A DNA stretch of 64,000 nucleotides, taken from Sipunculus nudus (taxonomy: Eukaryota > Annelida > Sipuncula > Golfingiida > Sipunculidae). The notes under the pieces are model-generated. The model worked only from the letters and a program-made list of their open reading frames with translations. It was not told the DNA's origin and searched no databases. Every line of letters starts with the position of its first letter. Position 1 is the first letter of the stretch. Both the position numbers and the translations under genes were made by a program. The stretch covers positions 54,669,118 through 54,733,117 of the forward strand of contig CM049317.1 in NCBI GenBank assembly GCA_026874595.1, in the 5' to 3' direction. Below, one piece after another: positions 37,567-48,199 of this stretch.

Positions 37567-37715
37567 CAACAATTTCTTGCAAAGCTTCCTCTGTGGTGCG
37601 TATGATATTGACAGGCGGCGATTTCTCTTGGCGCGGGAGCACTACACACGGGTTCTCCGACCATTGCTTTATATACAAAGGCGGCAAATTACAAATCAAT
37701 ATTAGCCGGAAACGT
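37567..37715 (-). CDS. Candidate exon with consensus donor, unknown protein
   Basis: On the - strand a CTTGCGCAG acceptor and a GTAAGT donor bound an open 149-nt segment. One frame ends with PPVNIIRTTEEALQEIV and looks protein-like. A second frame from an ATG near 37665 also stays open to the donor and, unlike the first, leaves in the phase required by the exon at 35965. So the frame is ambiguous, and part of the segment could instead be 5' untranslated (see the TATA/CCAAT entry). Confidence 0.35.
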
Positions 37716-37740
37716 CTGCGCAAGACACAGTGAGCCAATA
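37667..37740 (-). promoter_or_regulatory. TATA and CCAAT motifs, possible core promoter
   Basis: On the - strand ATTGGCTCA (CCAAT box, about 37731-37739) lies 65 bases upstream of TATATAAAG (about 37668-37676). If used, transcription would start near 37640, leaving about 75 nt before the GTAAGT donor. This competes with the reading of the same DNA as an internal coding exon. Confidence 0.3.
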
Positions 37741-38472
37741 AAAAGCATGAATGTACACATCTCTTGGGTACTGTTCCGTTTCTGAGTGGTTAATAGGTTA
37801 TAAATATGGACATGCCACCACACGTTTTCCATTAAGTTGTTTTTTTTTTATAATTTATGGTAATTCATTATATTTTATGGTAATTTTACTAGGGTTAACA
37901 GTTATTCTTTTTTTCGGCCTACAAAGACCTTAGGATATTCTTGAAAGGTGGTTGCCATCATCTAATAACAATGAAAGCACAGTCTTTTTGGTTTGTACTA
38001 TGAATATCACATAAATAAAATAAATACATAATATACATAAATAAAAATAAGTAAATATATATATATATATATATTCTATATATTGTATTAATGTATATAC
38101 ATAAATATTTATGTCATATCTTATAATATCGTCAGATGTCGGAGAGAGATTATAACTGATCAACAGATAATGCCACATAATTGTTATCGATTAAAATATT
38201 CATGTATTTCAGCATCAACAATACAGTTCTAGCAGAGGAGTTTAAGCAGAAACTATTTATACTATAGATACAATTTACGTTAGGTGCACATTGTATATGG
38301 TTTGACGTTACGATATTGAATCAATGTCCATGAATGGTAACCCCTATTGGCACTTAATTGGTTGATTAACAAGCCGTGGGCGCTCTATGCATGTTAACGC
38401 CTTAGCAATGTCTATATAATAAGTGTGCAATCCATAAAAGAAAGCTTATTGGGTAAATATCGTGCCAATTAC

Positions 38473-38631
38473 CTTCGCAGGATCCTTGCCAAAATTTCCA
38501 TAGGGGCCATCGACAAGTTCCGATCCTTCGATCGTCAGAAACTGGTAGCCAATCAAATGACAGTTCACAGGTTTGGCGTCGACCTGCGTAGGTATACGGA
38601 TTACTGGTCCAAACTGGTTCGTTATTTATAC
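38473..38631 (-). CDS. Candidate internal exon, Trp/Cys-rich, unknown protein
   Basis: An excellent acceptor (GTCAATTTTCTACAG on the - strand) starts a 159-nt open segment that ends at a weaker donor (GTAATT). It is phase-symmetric (53 codons). The peptide is rich in Trp and Cys (TSNPYTYAGRRQTCELSFDW, later TCRWPLWKFWQGSC), as in an extracellular domain. However, a + frame over the same DNA (about 38425-38637) is also open to a TAG and also has G/C-ending codons, with a Lys/Arg/Tyr-rich peptide. Only one can be right; the acceptor favours the - strand. Confidence 0.32.
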
Positions 38632-38699
38632 CTGTAGAAAATTGACGTCTGAATTCAAGGCATTACATTGACAAAGGAGGACGTAGGCGGAATGAAAAC

Positions 38700-39590
38700 G
38701 TGTGTTGAGGCATTTTATCTGCAGCTAACACGTGAGAAAATCAAAAGATACACAGTAAATTTTATTCTATTCACCGAAGTTTCTGTAAAATGAAAAGAAA
38801 TGTTACAGATATAACCGAGCCCGGGTATAAAAACTACAGGTAGTAGCGCTGGGTATCGGTCAGCCTATTCATGCGACACCCGATACGCGTTGACGATATG
38901 CATCTTTTAACTTTGTGTTTTTTCTTCTGATTAAATGCTCTGTGGATACAGTGTTTAAGATAATATTATATTAATTTTTCGTCGCTCACACGCGCCGGCT
39001 TGTCGTGGAAGCACCGAGAACTGTATAAACATTCCTCATCCAATCCTTCATATGACGATGCATGGTCTTATTTACGTCTTAGAAGGGTCAATATAAGAAA
39101 TAAAAGACAGCTTAAGTTTAAAAAATAACTCAAACTATAATTTAGATTAGGGTTGTATGACTTGCATCTATATTTCTCAGCATTTATCGTGTTTCATCGA
39201 TATGACGATACAGCATACATAGCGTATCGATATCAATATACACGTATATTGATACTGCCCTAACAGGTAGCCCCGCACTGTTAAGATTACCCCCTAATTG
39301 ATTAAACTAATGAAACATTAATATACATTTAACTCATGATACATTATTTCAGTTAACCATATAGGAGTTTTGAAAGCTGGAATCAATCTTATGAAAAATA
39401 TAATTGTCGCAAAATGTTAATTATATTGTTAATTAGAATTATATTGACTTATACACTCCTACAAAGCGCATGGCACGTCACAATTAAATATGATACGCAC
39501 ATAGAAACAAACGTATTCGGGAAATCATGAAGAAAAAAAAATTATATGAATAATAAGGCGGAGTAATCTGAAATTGCTAAAAACAGAATG
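38700..39590. other. No supported gene
   Basis: AT-rich spacer with nothing recognisable. Confidence 0.45.
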
Positions 39591-39599
39591 TTTTCTTTT

Positions 39600-39740
39600 G
39601 CTGGACGCGGACGGGCCGGGGCGTTTCGGGTAGGAGTTGGGGTGAGTTTGGGGGTCGATGTGTGTGTGTGTGTGTGCGGGGGGGGGGGGATCGGGAGGGC
39701 GGTGGTCTTTGTGAGGGAGGCCAGCGCCAAGTTCCGGACA
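39600..39740. repeat. G-rich segment with (GT)n and poly(dG)
   Basis: A GT run near 39659-39676 is followed by about 11 G. Several open - frames here (Pro/His/Thr-rich) are simple by-products of the repeat. Confidence 0.85.
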
Positions 39741-40261
39741 TGTTGAATGCATAAATCATTAAATCATTCACTTATACAAGGGGAAACTTGTGAGACAATT
39801 CTTGAACGGGATGAATATGCATAAGTGTCCCCTTACAGAAACCGCATTTTTTCCGAAGGTGAGAGCTTATGGGTGATGCCCCTATAGATCAAAGTCTGAC
39901 CAGGATACTGATTTGACTAGGATTGTGTCTGTTTATCCAAAAACGTTTTCTAATTTTAGGATACAAATTTATTATCATTCTAGAAACCAAATGAATCTTA
40001 AACAAAACTTAAGAAAAATTATGTATCATGCCATGTTTTATACAACTTAAAACTTTTAATGAATGGATGTAATCGCCTCAATGGTCAAATGATCCCACCG
40101 TAAATTCTTGACCTGATAAGGCACATCTGCAGAATTCCACAACATGCCACGCGTCCTGTCATTTTATATTCTGGGATCACCTAGAACTAATGATTACCGC
40201 ACCTGCAAGTCCAGTTGGTATAATTATCGCAATTTTCTGGTCCTAACAACAAAGAACCCCA

Positions 40262-40440
40262 AAAGACGCCCTCATTTGTAAGTGATGCAAGGCCGTTGGG
40301 CAAGGCCTTCCCTTAAAGCCTGCACGGTGTTCACCCTAAGCGAGGAAACGACAGGCTGGGATTTAAACTGTCGATGTGCTGACTGTGAGTACTGTGCTCT
40401 ACCCCTGTACCTTATCCCTCTCTCACTGTGCAAGTAACAA
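40262..40440 (-). mobile_element. tRNA-derived SINE (family 2), copy 3, 5' part only
   Basis: Shares with the 18.3 kb copy the blocks GGCCGTTGGGC(T/A)AGGCC, GTTCAC(T/C)CT and a decayed tRNA head (GTGCTCTACCCCTGTACC on +). The 3' half is missing. Confidence 0.68.
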
Positions 40441-40728
40441 ATATCAAGAATAAAGGTTATGAGCTCTCTCTTTCTTCGCAGCAGAAAGGAATCAAATAAT
40501 GATCTTAATGGACAGGATATCCTGCAGTTTTTACCAGAAGGGTTCGGGTCGTTAGAAAGAATATACCCAATAACTTTAATTGCTTCATAAAAATTACACA
40601 AACACAAATATATTGTTCCATTGTGTCTTGGCATAGGTGGTTGTTTTTTAAAGAAATGTAGATATTTAGCAATAATAACTGTATTGTAGTGAAAGTCCAT
40701 CGACTAAGAGGAAACCCTACGTTTCCAG

Positions 40729-40865
40729 TGTTACGGGGTGACATAAAAGCGGACCGAACTGCTTGCATTGCTAGCGAAGCGGTTGGTTCGCCGGACTTGT
40801 GCGCCACCGACCTGGGTTCGAAATCGGCCCAGGATTTTCCCCCTGATTTATTTGCCTTCGTAACA
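40729..40865 (+). repeat. Left LTR of TRIM copy B
   Basis: A-box-like TAGCGAAGCGG at about 40772-40782 and B-box-like GGTTCGAAATC at 40815-40825. Confidence 0.85.
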
Positions 40866-40868
40866 AAA

Positions 40869-40886
40869 TGGGGGCTCGTCCGGGAT
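40869..40886 (+). promoter_or_regulatory. Proline-tRNA primer-binding site
   Basis: All 18 bases match the binding site complementary to tRNA-Pro. The same 18-mer occurs in reverse complement at 61678-61695 and with mismatches at 20992-21009. Confidence 0.9.
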
Positions 40887-40952
40887 GACGGTAAGACTTT
40901 GTGGCCCAGGGAATAATCTCACCAAAGTGTGATTCCTGGGATAATTAGTCTT

Positions 40953-40968
40953 GTTCTGATAGCAGAAC
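40953..40968 (+). other. Conserved hairpin inside the TRIM
   Basis: GTTCTGATAGCAGAAC forms a perfect 6-bp stem with a 4-base loop. It is identical in copy A (21075-21090), between the primer site and the purine tract, where an RNA packaging or dimerisation signal could sit. Confidence 0.6.
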
Positions 40969-40985
40969 GCCCTTAAGAGGGGGTG

Positions 40986-41141
40986 TGTTACGGGGCGACA
41001 TAAAAGCGGACCGAACTGTCTCGCTAGTGAAGCTTGCTTTGCTAGCGATGAGGTTGGTTCGCCGGACTTGTGCGCCACCGACCTGGGTTCGAAACCGGGA
41101 TCGGCCCAATGTTTTCCCCTGAGCAATTTGTCTTCGTAACA
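40986..41141 (+). repeat. Right LTR of TRIM copy B
   Basis: The B box is a perfect GGTTCGAAACC (41086-41096). The A-box region reads TAGCGATGAGG (41043-41053), one change from the other copies. Confidence 0.85.
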
Positions 41142-41333
41142 CCAGCCACTGGGTTGCTTTGAGCTCTCTTAACAGGGGAATGGCTGAAATAGGGGGATAT
41201 AATAGGGGAACTGGTAAGGAAGGGAATAAACTTGATATAAAACTGATCTCTTATGACATTTATCGATTCAATACTAATCAATTGAAAGGGATGGGCGGAG
41301 TACGCAAGGCAGCAAAACATACATAAAGCTAAA

Positions 41334-41366
41334 GGGGGGGGGGGAGTGGGCGTGGGGGGGGGGGGG
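41334..41366. repeat. Poly(dG) tracts
   Basis: Two G-runs of 10 or more separated by a short G-rich linker, directly before the 40-bp minisatellite. Confidence 0.9.
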
Positions 41367-41371
41367 GTAAA

Positions 41372-41821
41372 TGTCACTTTACTGATGTAGACACGTTGTA
41401 AGAGGAATGACTGTCACTTTACTGATGTAGACACTTTGTAAAAGAAATGACTGTCACTTTACCGATGTAGACACTTTGTAAAAGAAATGACTGTCACTTT
41501 ACTGATGTAGACACTTTGTAAGATGAATGACTGTCACTTTACTGATGTAGATACTTTGTAAGAGAAATGACTGTCACTTTACTGATGTAGACACTGTGCA
41601 GAGAAAAAGAAGAGACTGTCACTCTACTTATACAGACAGTGAGTAAGAGAAGGCAGTGCCAATGTGCTGATGTAGACATTGTGTATGAGAAGAAGTACAT
41701 CTCTGCCGTTGTAAATGCTGTGCAAGAGAAGAGAGTCCCTCTCTTCTAATTTAGAAGACAGTATAAGAGAAGAGACTGCCTCTTTACTGATGTAGACACT
41801 AGGCAAGAGAAGAGTGCAATT
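41372..41821. repeat. 40-bp minisatellite, about 11 copies
   Basis: A unit built on GTCACTTTACTGATGTAGAC repeats every 40 bases. The first five or six units are nearly identical and the later ones progressively diverge with small indels. Confidence 0.93.
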
Positions 41822-44448
41822 CACAGGTTGCATTTCACATTCATTGCCACTGCTTTTTGTTAGTTAATTGACCAAGGACAGTCTAATGGAGACGGAAGTG
41901 AGACAATGACAAAAATCTTCAAAATACGCACAACTCCCTACTTAAACAGTTTGACTTTCTTTTAAACCATGATGTATTCTTAATGTCAATACATTGTTTT
42001 ATATTGTAATTTGTTTCATCCTCCAATGAGGCTGTACGCAGGGCATATTGTTCTCCCGTCTGTTTATCCGTTTGCAATATGATCATTTGCAGTGTTCAGG
42101 TTTAATGAACCAATATTTCCGGCAAGATATTTTATTGTAAGAAAACATATATCCAGGCCAGTTGTACCAGCCACATCTCGCCGTTCATGATGAGGTAGTA
42201 TATTTTCTTTTATAACGGTTGAAATGTATCACAAAATACGATCTTTGTTTGATAGACCCAAACACCTAGTGTCAGATTTCACCAACAGATGTCGCTCTTG
42301 AAGTTGGTCTATCAAAATCTAAACGTTGGTCAAAAATCAGATACTGATCTTAATCTGTCATATTTTGTTAATCTTATATCTCAAAACTTATCATGGAGAA
42401 TTCAAGAAATGTTTGTAGAGAGAGGTCGTGATGCCAGGAACCCATGATTTTTTTCCCTGGAGCAGCTCCTTTGTGTTCTTCTTTGATCACAAACGCCATT
42501 GCCGTCAGGAAAGGTAAACACTTTCAAAGGCTGTTTAGTTGGAGGGCAGGAATATATAGCTATATTTCTGTATATTGTAAATATGTTATTACAATGAAAA
42601 ATTCATGAGCATCTTCCTTGCTATGTTTAATGAATCTCCACTCCTGAATGAATTGAAATATCATAATCTTTAGAAAGGCTTGCATATATTTCTGTGTTCA
42701 TACAACAGTCACATTAAAATACACACTTTTACACCATCCTTCTTGAGTATTGTACTTCATGAATTCCTATTGTGTAGGTTCATTTTCAACTGACTTTCGT
42801 GTTAATATGATCTGATAATTAAAAATAATAATAATCCTTCACAAGATAAAATAATAGCATTATTTCACCAGCTCGATCGAAACAGAAATTCACTCCTGTT
42901 ATCAATTTGAAAATTAAATTTAAATCAAATTGAAAAATTAAATCATACCAAAAATTAAATCTAAAAAATCTTAAATTGAATTTAAACCTAGAATATAGCA
43001 TTTATTCACAGTCTACAATTGACAGATGAGAAAGCATTTGTATTCTGCACGTTATCCAATGAATTATATCAGTGAACCAAATGATATCACAAAAATTGCT
43101 CAACACGTGTGAGGACAAGGACAGATGGTATTATTGCCTAAAAATCTTAAAGGTATACTTCCCTTTTTTCCGATTTTAAAAGCTAATTCCTATAAGGGAT
43201 TACAATAATTTTATTCATATAGCCAGAAAATAATGAGATTTTATTCATCATTCATATAAAATCACGCACACCTCAGCTTTTGTCCAAATTATCCATAATT
43301 TCTTCATCCAATTAGTGACAGTAGTTTCTTCGAAAAGCGTGCTTGTGTAATATACGCCCCACGAACGCCGACTTGAAGTTTAACCGTTTTTACGCGCAGT
43401 CAGGGTACCTTGGTTTATCCTTGTAATCTTAGGACTGCGCGTTCAAAGGTAACATGCCGACACGTAGTTAATTATTGTGGCGTGGTTAATTGGTTTACCG
43501 ACTTCTAACAGCATCATGAGTGATCTCGTAAATTAGCGTTGAAAATACATCAAATACTGTCTTACTTCTCAGCACCGGGGTATGTTCGTCACTGTCGAAG
43601 TGGATCCATTAATGTAGAGGTCTTCTTTTTATTAATATGGAAGCAAGGCCATTGCATCAAAGAAGGTAATATCTAACCAATATAAACTGTAGTGACGCGT
43701 GTTTCTGTTAAACCAGTCGCCATATAAACTCTTTCATTACTCAGGCTATCACTTGATGCTTGTAACATTTTACCTAATAAATCTTAAAGTATCTGGTAAT
43801 ATCTTATTTTATACTATTATACTTGGGTTCCTTATTTTACATTTCGGTTAATTGAATTCTCTGAAAAATGAAGTACGGAAATTTAAAATTCTACAGTGTT
43901 AAATGTAAGGTTTTTATCATTTCCTTTTTGTTATATAATGTCATACTTATTACAGCACAAGATTTACCTGGATAATTTATATATCTATAGGGACTGAATA
44001 AATTATCGTATCTTATTAATGTTATCATTCACCATTCTTTATTCCCATTGGTTCATAAATACTTGTAACTTAAGGCTTCTGTAAATTAAATTTTACGACC
44101 AGTTACTTTTCCAACTGAAATGCATTTTAATAAAAACTGATTGGTTTTAATATTGATTTTAATATGATTCTCACACTGAAACATTTTTCTCAAGATATCC
44201 TGCTTTATGCTTCTCATATAATGTCTATATGGTTGGACAATTAAAATCGAGGTTTTAATTATAATTGTTCATCTATTAAATAAGGTTAGATTTTTTATTT
44301 ATTTAAAACCGATTTAAGAAATAAAACGTCATTATATTTTCTCCAGGTATAATAAATCGAGCAGTTCGAGCTGTTACAGCTTTTAAATTCTCCAATGCAG
44401 TTAAATAATGCTCTTAGTAAATCAATGTTCTGAGCAGGAGTAAATGTA
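41822..44448. other. No supported gene
   Basis: AT-rich spacer without recognisable coding or repeats shared inside the window. Confidence 0.45.
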
Positions 44449-46726
44449 AGCCGGGTATAATATCGGTCATAACTGTAATGCTACGTCTGTGAAGCGTATT
44501 CGTTAAGCCGGGTGTACATATAATGCTACGTGTGCTATATGTATGTGTTGAGCTGGGTGTACATATAATGCTACGTGTGCTATATGTATGTGTTGAGCTG
44601 GGGGTACATATAATGCTACGTGTGCTATATGTATGTGTTAAGCCGGGTGTACATATAATGCTACGTGTGCTATATGTTTGTGTTAAGCCGGGTGTACATA
44701 TAATGCTACGTGTGCTATATGTATGTGTTAAGCCGGGTGTACATATAATGCTACGTGTGCTATATGTTTGTGTTAAGCCGGGTGTACATATAATGCTACG
44801 TGTGCTATATGTTTGTGTTAAACTGGGTGTACATATAATGCTACGTGTGCTATATGTATGTGTTAAGCCGGGTGTACATATAATGCTACGTGTGCTATAT
44901 GTATGTGTTAAGCTGGGTGTACATATAATGCTACGTGTGCTATATGTATGTGTTAAGCCGGGTGTACATATAATGCTACGTGTGCTATATGTTTGTGTTA
45001 AGCCGGGTGTACATATAATGCTACGTGTGCTATATGTTTGTGTTAAACCGGGTGTACATATAATGCTACGTGTGCTATATGTATGTGTTAAGCTGGGTGT
45101 ACATATAATGCTACGTGTGCTGTATGTATGTGTTAAGCTGGGTGTACATATAATGCTACGTGTGCTATATGTATGTGTTAAGCCGGGTGTACATATAATG
45201 CTACGTGTGCTATATGTATGTGTTAAGCCGGGTGTACATATAATGCTACGTGTGCTATATGTCTGCGTTAAGCCGGGTGTACATATAGTGCTACGTGTGC
45301 TATATGTATGTGTTAAGCCGGGGGTACATATAGTGCTACGTGTGCTATATGTTTGTGTTAAGCCGGGTGTACATATAATGCTACGTGTGCTATATGTTTG
45401 TGTTAAGCTGGGTGTACATATAATGCTACGTGTGCTATATGTATGTGTTAAGCTGGGTGTACATATAATGCTACGTGTGTTATATGTTTGTGTTGAGCTG
45501 GGTGTACATATAGTGCTACGTGTGCTTTATGTATGTGTTGAGCCGGGTGTACATATAGTGCTACGTGTGCTATATGTATGTGTTCAGCTGGATGTACATA
45601 TAATGCTACGTGTGCTATATGTATGTGTTGAGCTGGGTGTACATATAATGCTACGTGTGCTATATGTATGTGTTAAGCTGGGTGTACATATAGTGCTACG
45701 TGTGCTATATGTATGTGTTAAGCTGGGGGTACATATAATGCTACGTGTGCTATATGTATGTGTTAAGCCGGGTGTACATATAATGCTACGTGTGCTATAT
45801 GTATGTGTTGAGCAGGGTGTACATATAATGCTACGTGTGCTGTATGTATGTGTTAAGCTCGGTGTACATATAATGCTACGTGTGCTATATGTATGTGTTA
45901 AGCCGGGTGTACATATAATGCTACGTGTGCTATATGTATGTGTTAAGCCGGGTGTACATATAATGCTACGTGTGCTGTATGTATGTGTTAAGGCGGATGT
46001 ACATATAATGCTACGTGAGCTATATGTTTGTGTTAAACCGGGTGTACATATAATGCTACGTGTGCTATATGTATGTGTTAAGCCGGGTGTACATATAATG
46101 CTACGTGTGCTATATGTATGTGTTAATCCGGGTGTACATATAATGCTACGTGTGCTATATGTATGTGTTAAGCCGGGTGTACATATAATGCTACGTGTGC
46201 TATACGCCTGTGTTAAACCGGGCGTACATATAATGCTACGTGTGCTATACGTCTGTGTTAAGTCGGGTTAAAATGTAATGCTACGTGTGCTATACGTCTG
46301 TGTTAAGTCGGGTTAAAATATAATGCTACGTGTGCTATATGTCTCCGGTAGGCCGATTGTACATATAATGTTAAGCCGGTCTACCTTTAATGCTGCGTGT
46401 GCTGTACGTCTGTGTTAAGTCGGGTTAAAATGGAATGCTACGTGTGCTATATGTCTCCGGTAGGCCGATTGTACATATAATGTTAAGCCGGGTCTACCTA
46501 TAATGCTACGTGTGCTGTTCGTCTGTGTTAAGCCGGGTCTACCTATAATGCTACGTGTGCTGTTCGTCTGTGTTAGCCCGAGTATACATATAATGCTACA
46601 TGTGCTATATGTATGTGTTAAGCCGGGTGTACATATAATGCTACGTGTGCTATACTTCTGTGTTAAGCCGGTTGTACATATAATGCTACGTGTGCGATCC
46701 GTCTGCTTTAAGCTAGGTCTACAGGA
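44449..46726. repeat. 45-bp minisatellite, about 50 copies
   Basis: The unit is close to AAGCCGGGTGTACATATAAT plus GCTACGTGTGCTATATGTATGTGTT. The core (44520-46200) is highly homogeneous; units at the right edge (46270-46726) are diverged and rearranged, as expected from unequal exchange. Variant bases (AAGCCG or AAGCTG; TATG or TTTG) alternate irregularly. Because 45 is a multiple of three, one + frame is open for 582 codons (44523-46271) with a 15-residue period starting MLRVLYVCV. No signal peptide, flanking domain or splice context supports a protein. Each unit has one ACGTG core. Confidence 0.95.
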
Positions 46727-46779
46727 GAACTACTTTCAAGGAAGCCTGTATTCCTGGTATGCAAAATTCTAGTTATATA

Positions 46780-47200
46780 GTTCCATCCAGCCCAGGTTCA
46801 TCATCCAGTAATGTCCTCGATGAGACAATACAAAATGCAATACCAATCTCTAACCGTATCGTCATAACGCATCTAGTCGTATTCATAATTGACCTAACCG
46901 TGAACTCTATGTGACCTTAAAAGTATATTTGTTCTATGGATAATCATGGACAGAGCTGTTTCGCACAACCAGTAAAGTTATCGTTGGCGATGCAAATGTA
47001 GCGCTTGTCAGATGAATGATTGTTTACATTTCCAACTGAAAGACTGGTTGCTCGTAACAGCTGTATTCATGATTATTCACTGAATGAATACGCGATTAGG
47101 TCACATAGAGTTCATGGTCAGGTCATTTTGATATATTCATCCATCCCAATGTCTTGTGATAATATGCGCTGATAGTTTATCAAAGAATTTTTGCAGGTCT
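46780..47200. other. No supported gene
   Basis: Unique-looking spacer between the 45-bp array and the RecQ-related fragment. Confidence 0.45.
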
Positions 47201-47204
47201 CCGA

Positions 47205-47620
47205 CTGCGCTCTCAACACAGCGCGTGATCTCCTGGTGACCTTCAACTCACACGCTGTGGGAAATAGAAGGATTCTTGCTGGAAACGCCAAAATCTGATT
47301 GGTTAAGCGTTTAAACAATGATGCAAAAATGTTAAAAGAAATTTGATTGGCTCAACGTGTAAACCTACATGGCTGCGTCCATGCCAAACTCGTTCGGCAC
47401 TGCAAGAGAGTAAATATGCAAACAGTGGGGCATAACTGACCTCACGCCAAACAAACAGGTAAGTATAGAGACTGTCTTGTAGGTGACGATTGCATCGTGT
47501 GTATTCCAACAGGTGGTTGAAAAAAAAAAAAACATAAAAACTGGCTGCAAAGCACATTCGACCGCAATGCAAATCGACCGGCACCTCGAACAACATCCGA
47601 TTGTACTGGTCATGCAATTC
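47205..47620 (+). pseudogene. Broken RecQ-type helicase fragment with upstream segment
   Basis: This is homologous, in opposite orientation, to 30327-30775. The upstream part keeps two ATTGG motifs (47298 and 47346). From an ATG at 47369 the reading starts like the other copy (MAA-MP-S---GTARE, then ICKQ.GITD), but TAA at 47411-47413 interrupts it, a one-base deletion near 47483 shifts the frame before the Walker A region, and an A-run replaces part of motif I. The HPIVLV stretch is still readable in a shifted frame near 47593-47612. It is a pseudogene fragment; the breaks are seen directly. Confidence 0.75.
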
Positions 47621-47958
47621 ACAGTTTCCACATTTTCAGTGTTTCACGTGGGTTCGCTTTTCGCGATCTCATCCTACACTAGACAGAGTACCGGTACATC
47701 CTTTTTTGTATGAATAATTAATATGTTCACAAATATCTTTACAATGTGAGAAGAATCCAGGGAACTTTGAACGAGTGGAATTATTGTTCATTATAAGAAG
47801 ATTATGAAAAAGGTCTCATAATACGCGTAATATCAATATTTGACTTTAATTATTTTTATTATTTATTTAGTAACCTCCAATATTAGGAGAGAATATTCAT
47901 GCTAAAACAATACATATATCACAAGGTCTAGTATGAAGACGATAATCATGAAAATATA

Positions 47959-48159
47959 TTAAATTGCCTTTAAGAGCATTTTCAGTAATGCCATGTTCTT
48001 ACCAAAACCAGCGTTTAAAACACTACGAATACTATCAACCAGACCGTTGATACCCTCGCCAACTCTTTCCACATGATTTCCTTTTACAGAAAGTACAAAT
48101 TTCCGATTTAAAAGAACACTATTATAATTATATCCTTGCGTTTTGCATATGTTTTCCAA
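47959..48159 (-). CDS. Protein-like open frame, unknown
   Basis: A - frame runs to a TAA at the 47959 end and contains NRKFVLSVKGNHVERVGEGI followed by an NGLVDSIRSVLNAGFG block. The composition is protein-like despite AT-rich DNA. A GTAAGA donor-like site lies inside, after NAGFG, so the true exon might end there. Upstream the frame is closed by a TAA without an obvious acceptor and there is no ATG, so this may be a decayed or transposon-derived fragment. No family recognised. Confidence 0.28.
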   Translation of the reverse strand: MENICKTQGYNYNSVLLNRKFVLSVKGNHVERVGEGINGLVDSIRSVLNAGFGKNMALLKMLLKAI

Positions 48160-48199
48160 ACGTTTTGTTAAAAGATTTGGTTACTTATTTTTTTTTTGA

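Larger units (their letters stand above)
40729..41141 (+). mobile_element. TRIM retrotransposon with tRNA-like LTRs, copy B (intact ends)
   Basis: This 413-bp element is the best copy. Direct LTRs (40729-40865, 137 bp; 40986-41141, 156 bp) start TGTTACGGGG and end CGTAACA. CCAG immediately flanks both ends (40725-40728 and 41142-41145), a perfect 4-bp target duplication. TGGGGGCTCGTCCGGGAT (40869-40886) is a perfect complement to the 3' 18 nt of proline tRNA, the primer also used by gammaretroviruses, three bases after the left LTR. TTAAGAGGGGG (40973-40983) is the purine tract. The interior has no open frame. Each LTR holds a tRNA-like segment with A- and B-box motifs. The left LTR lacks about 20 bp between two near-identical GCTAG(T/C)GAAGC words, a slippage-type deletion. 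Confidence 0.92.

Noticed and set aside
39525-39771. Pro/His/Thr-rich open frames on the - strand
   Set aside because: Produced by GT and G runs.
40505-41142. Open frames starting near 'MAHKSGEPTASLA'
   Set aside because: These are antisense readings of TRIM LTR sequence; the same peptide appears at each copy because the LTR is repeated.
44523-46271. 582-codon open frame as a protein gene
   Set aside because: It is created entirely by the 45-bp array; there is no flanking unique coding sequence, signal peptide or splice context.
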